This document shows positions 22,192 to 22,278 of a DNA stretch of 22,278 nucleotides, one piece after another (the stretch's first letter is position 1; each line of letters starts with the position of its first letter). The translations under genes were made by a program, and so were the position numbers. Below the pieces are notes generated by a model, which searched no databases, was not told the origin of the DNA, and saw only the letters and a list, made by a program, of their open reading frames with translations. Source of the DNA: Cyanobacteria bacterium UBA11370 (GTDB taxonomy: Bacteria; Cyanobacteriota; Cyanobacteriia; Cyanobacteriales; Coleofasciculaceae). The DNA lies in contig DNGI01000157.1 in assembly GCA_003486645.1 (NCBI GenBank), forward strand, positions 16,502 to 38,779, given 5' to 3'.

Positions 22192-22278
22192 TTGTTTGTG
22201 GTTTGTGGTTAGTTGTTAGTTGTTAGTTGTTAGTTGTTTGTGGTTTGTGGTTAGTTGTTAGTTGTTTGTTGTTTGTTG
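22188..22278. repeat. Thirteen tandem heptamers starting at the kinase stop codon
   Basis: From 22188 the units are TTAGTTG, TTTGTGG x2, TTAGTTG x4, TTTGTGG x2, TTAGTTG x2, TTTGTTG x2, exactly reaching the window end. The kinase stop TAG (22189-22191) is within the first unit. The array probably continues past the window. Confidence 0.95.

Noticed and set aside
1..22278. tRNA or rRNA genes
   Set aside because: No cloverleaf-like segment or conserved rRNA stretch was noticed on either strand on reading.

Overview
The window looks like chromosomal DNA of a cyanobacterium, probably a filamentous one with a repeat-rich genome. Evidence: at least 15 copies of the HIP1 octamer GCGATCGC (about 0.3 expected by chance), many tandem heptamer arrays (STRR type), a DUF3155-type protein confined to cyanobacteria as far as I recall, and a Hik2/CSK-like histidine kinase. 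The species cannot be named from this alone.

Positions 18318 down to 1 (minus strand) hold one long gene cluster for an extracellular contractile injection system (eCIS), the phage-tail-like machine family of Afp, PVC and the thylakoid-anchored CIS of cyanobacteria. In order of transcription: an unrecognised 138-aa protein, sheath, inner tube, T4-gp26-like baseplate protein with a Cys-rich motif, a disordered accessory protein, Pvc16-like terminator cap, AAA+ ATPase, a 90-aa protein, a Pvc7-like hub/tube adaptor, a LysM protein, gp27-like and gp5-like spike halves, PAAR-like tip, gp25 wedge protein, two gp6/baseplate-J paralogues, and a tail-protein-I-like gene that runs off the left edge. 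Genes overlap or abut almost everywhere, several with ATGA or TAAATG junctions, so they are probably co-translated. No capsid, terminase, integrase or type VI membrane-complex gene is visible. A tape measure, tail fibre and effectors are also not seen and would be expected beyond the left edge or elsewhere.

Positions 18319-19830 are a decayed accessory stretch: a frameshifted plus-strand remnant, a minus-strand coding remnant split by a 105-bp element with perfect 12-bp terminal inverted repeats, a heptamer array and a strong minus-strand terminator.

Positions 19831-20234 are a short, well-formed housekeeping unit: promoter, TTG-started DUF3155-like gene and intrinsic terminator. Positions 20620-22191 (plus strand) encode a soluble GAF-type histidine kinase of the Hik2/chloroplast sensor kinase family, carrying a repeat-derived insert in its ATPase domain. 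A heptamer array begins at its stop codon and runs to the window end.

The most unusual theme is repeat invasion. Heptamer-type arrays lie in five of the six operon gaps longer than 20 bp, supply or border stop codons of several genes, and are translated into linkers inside the ATPase, the disordered protein and the kinase.
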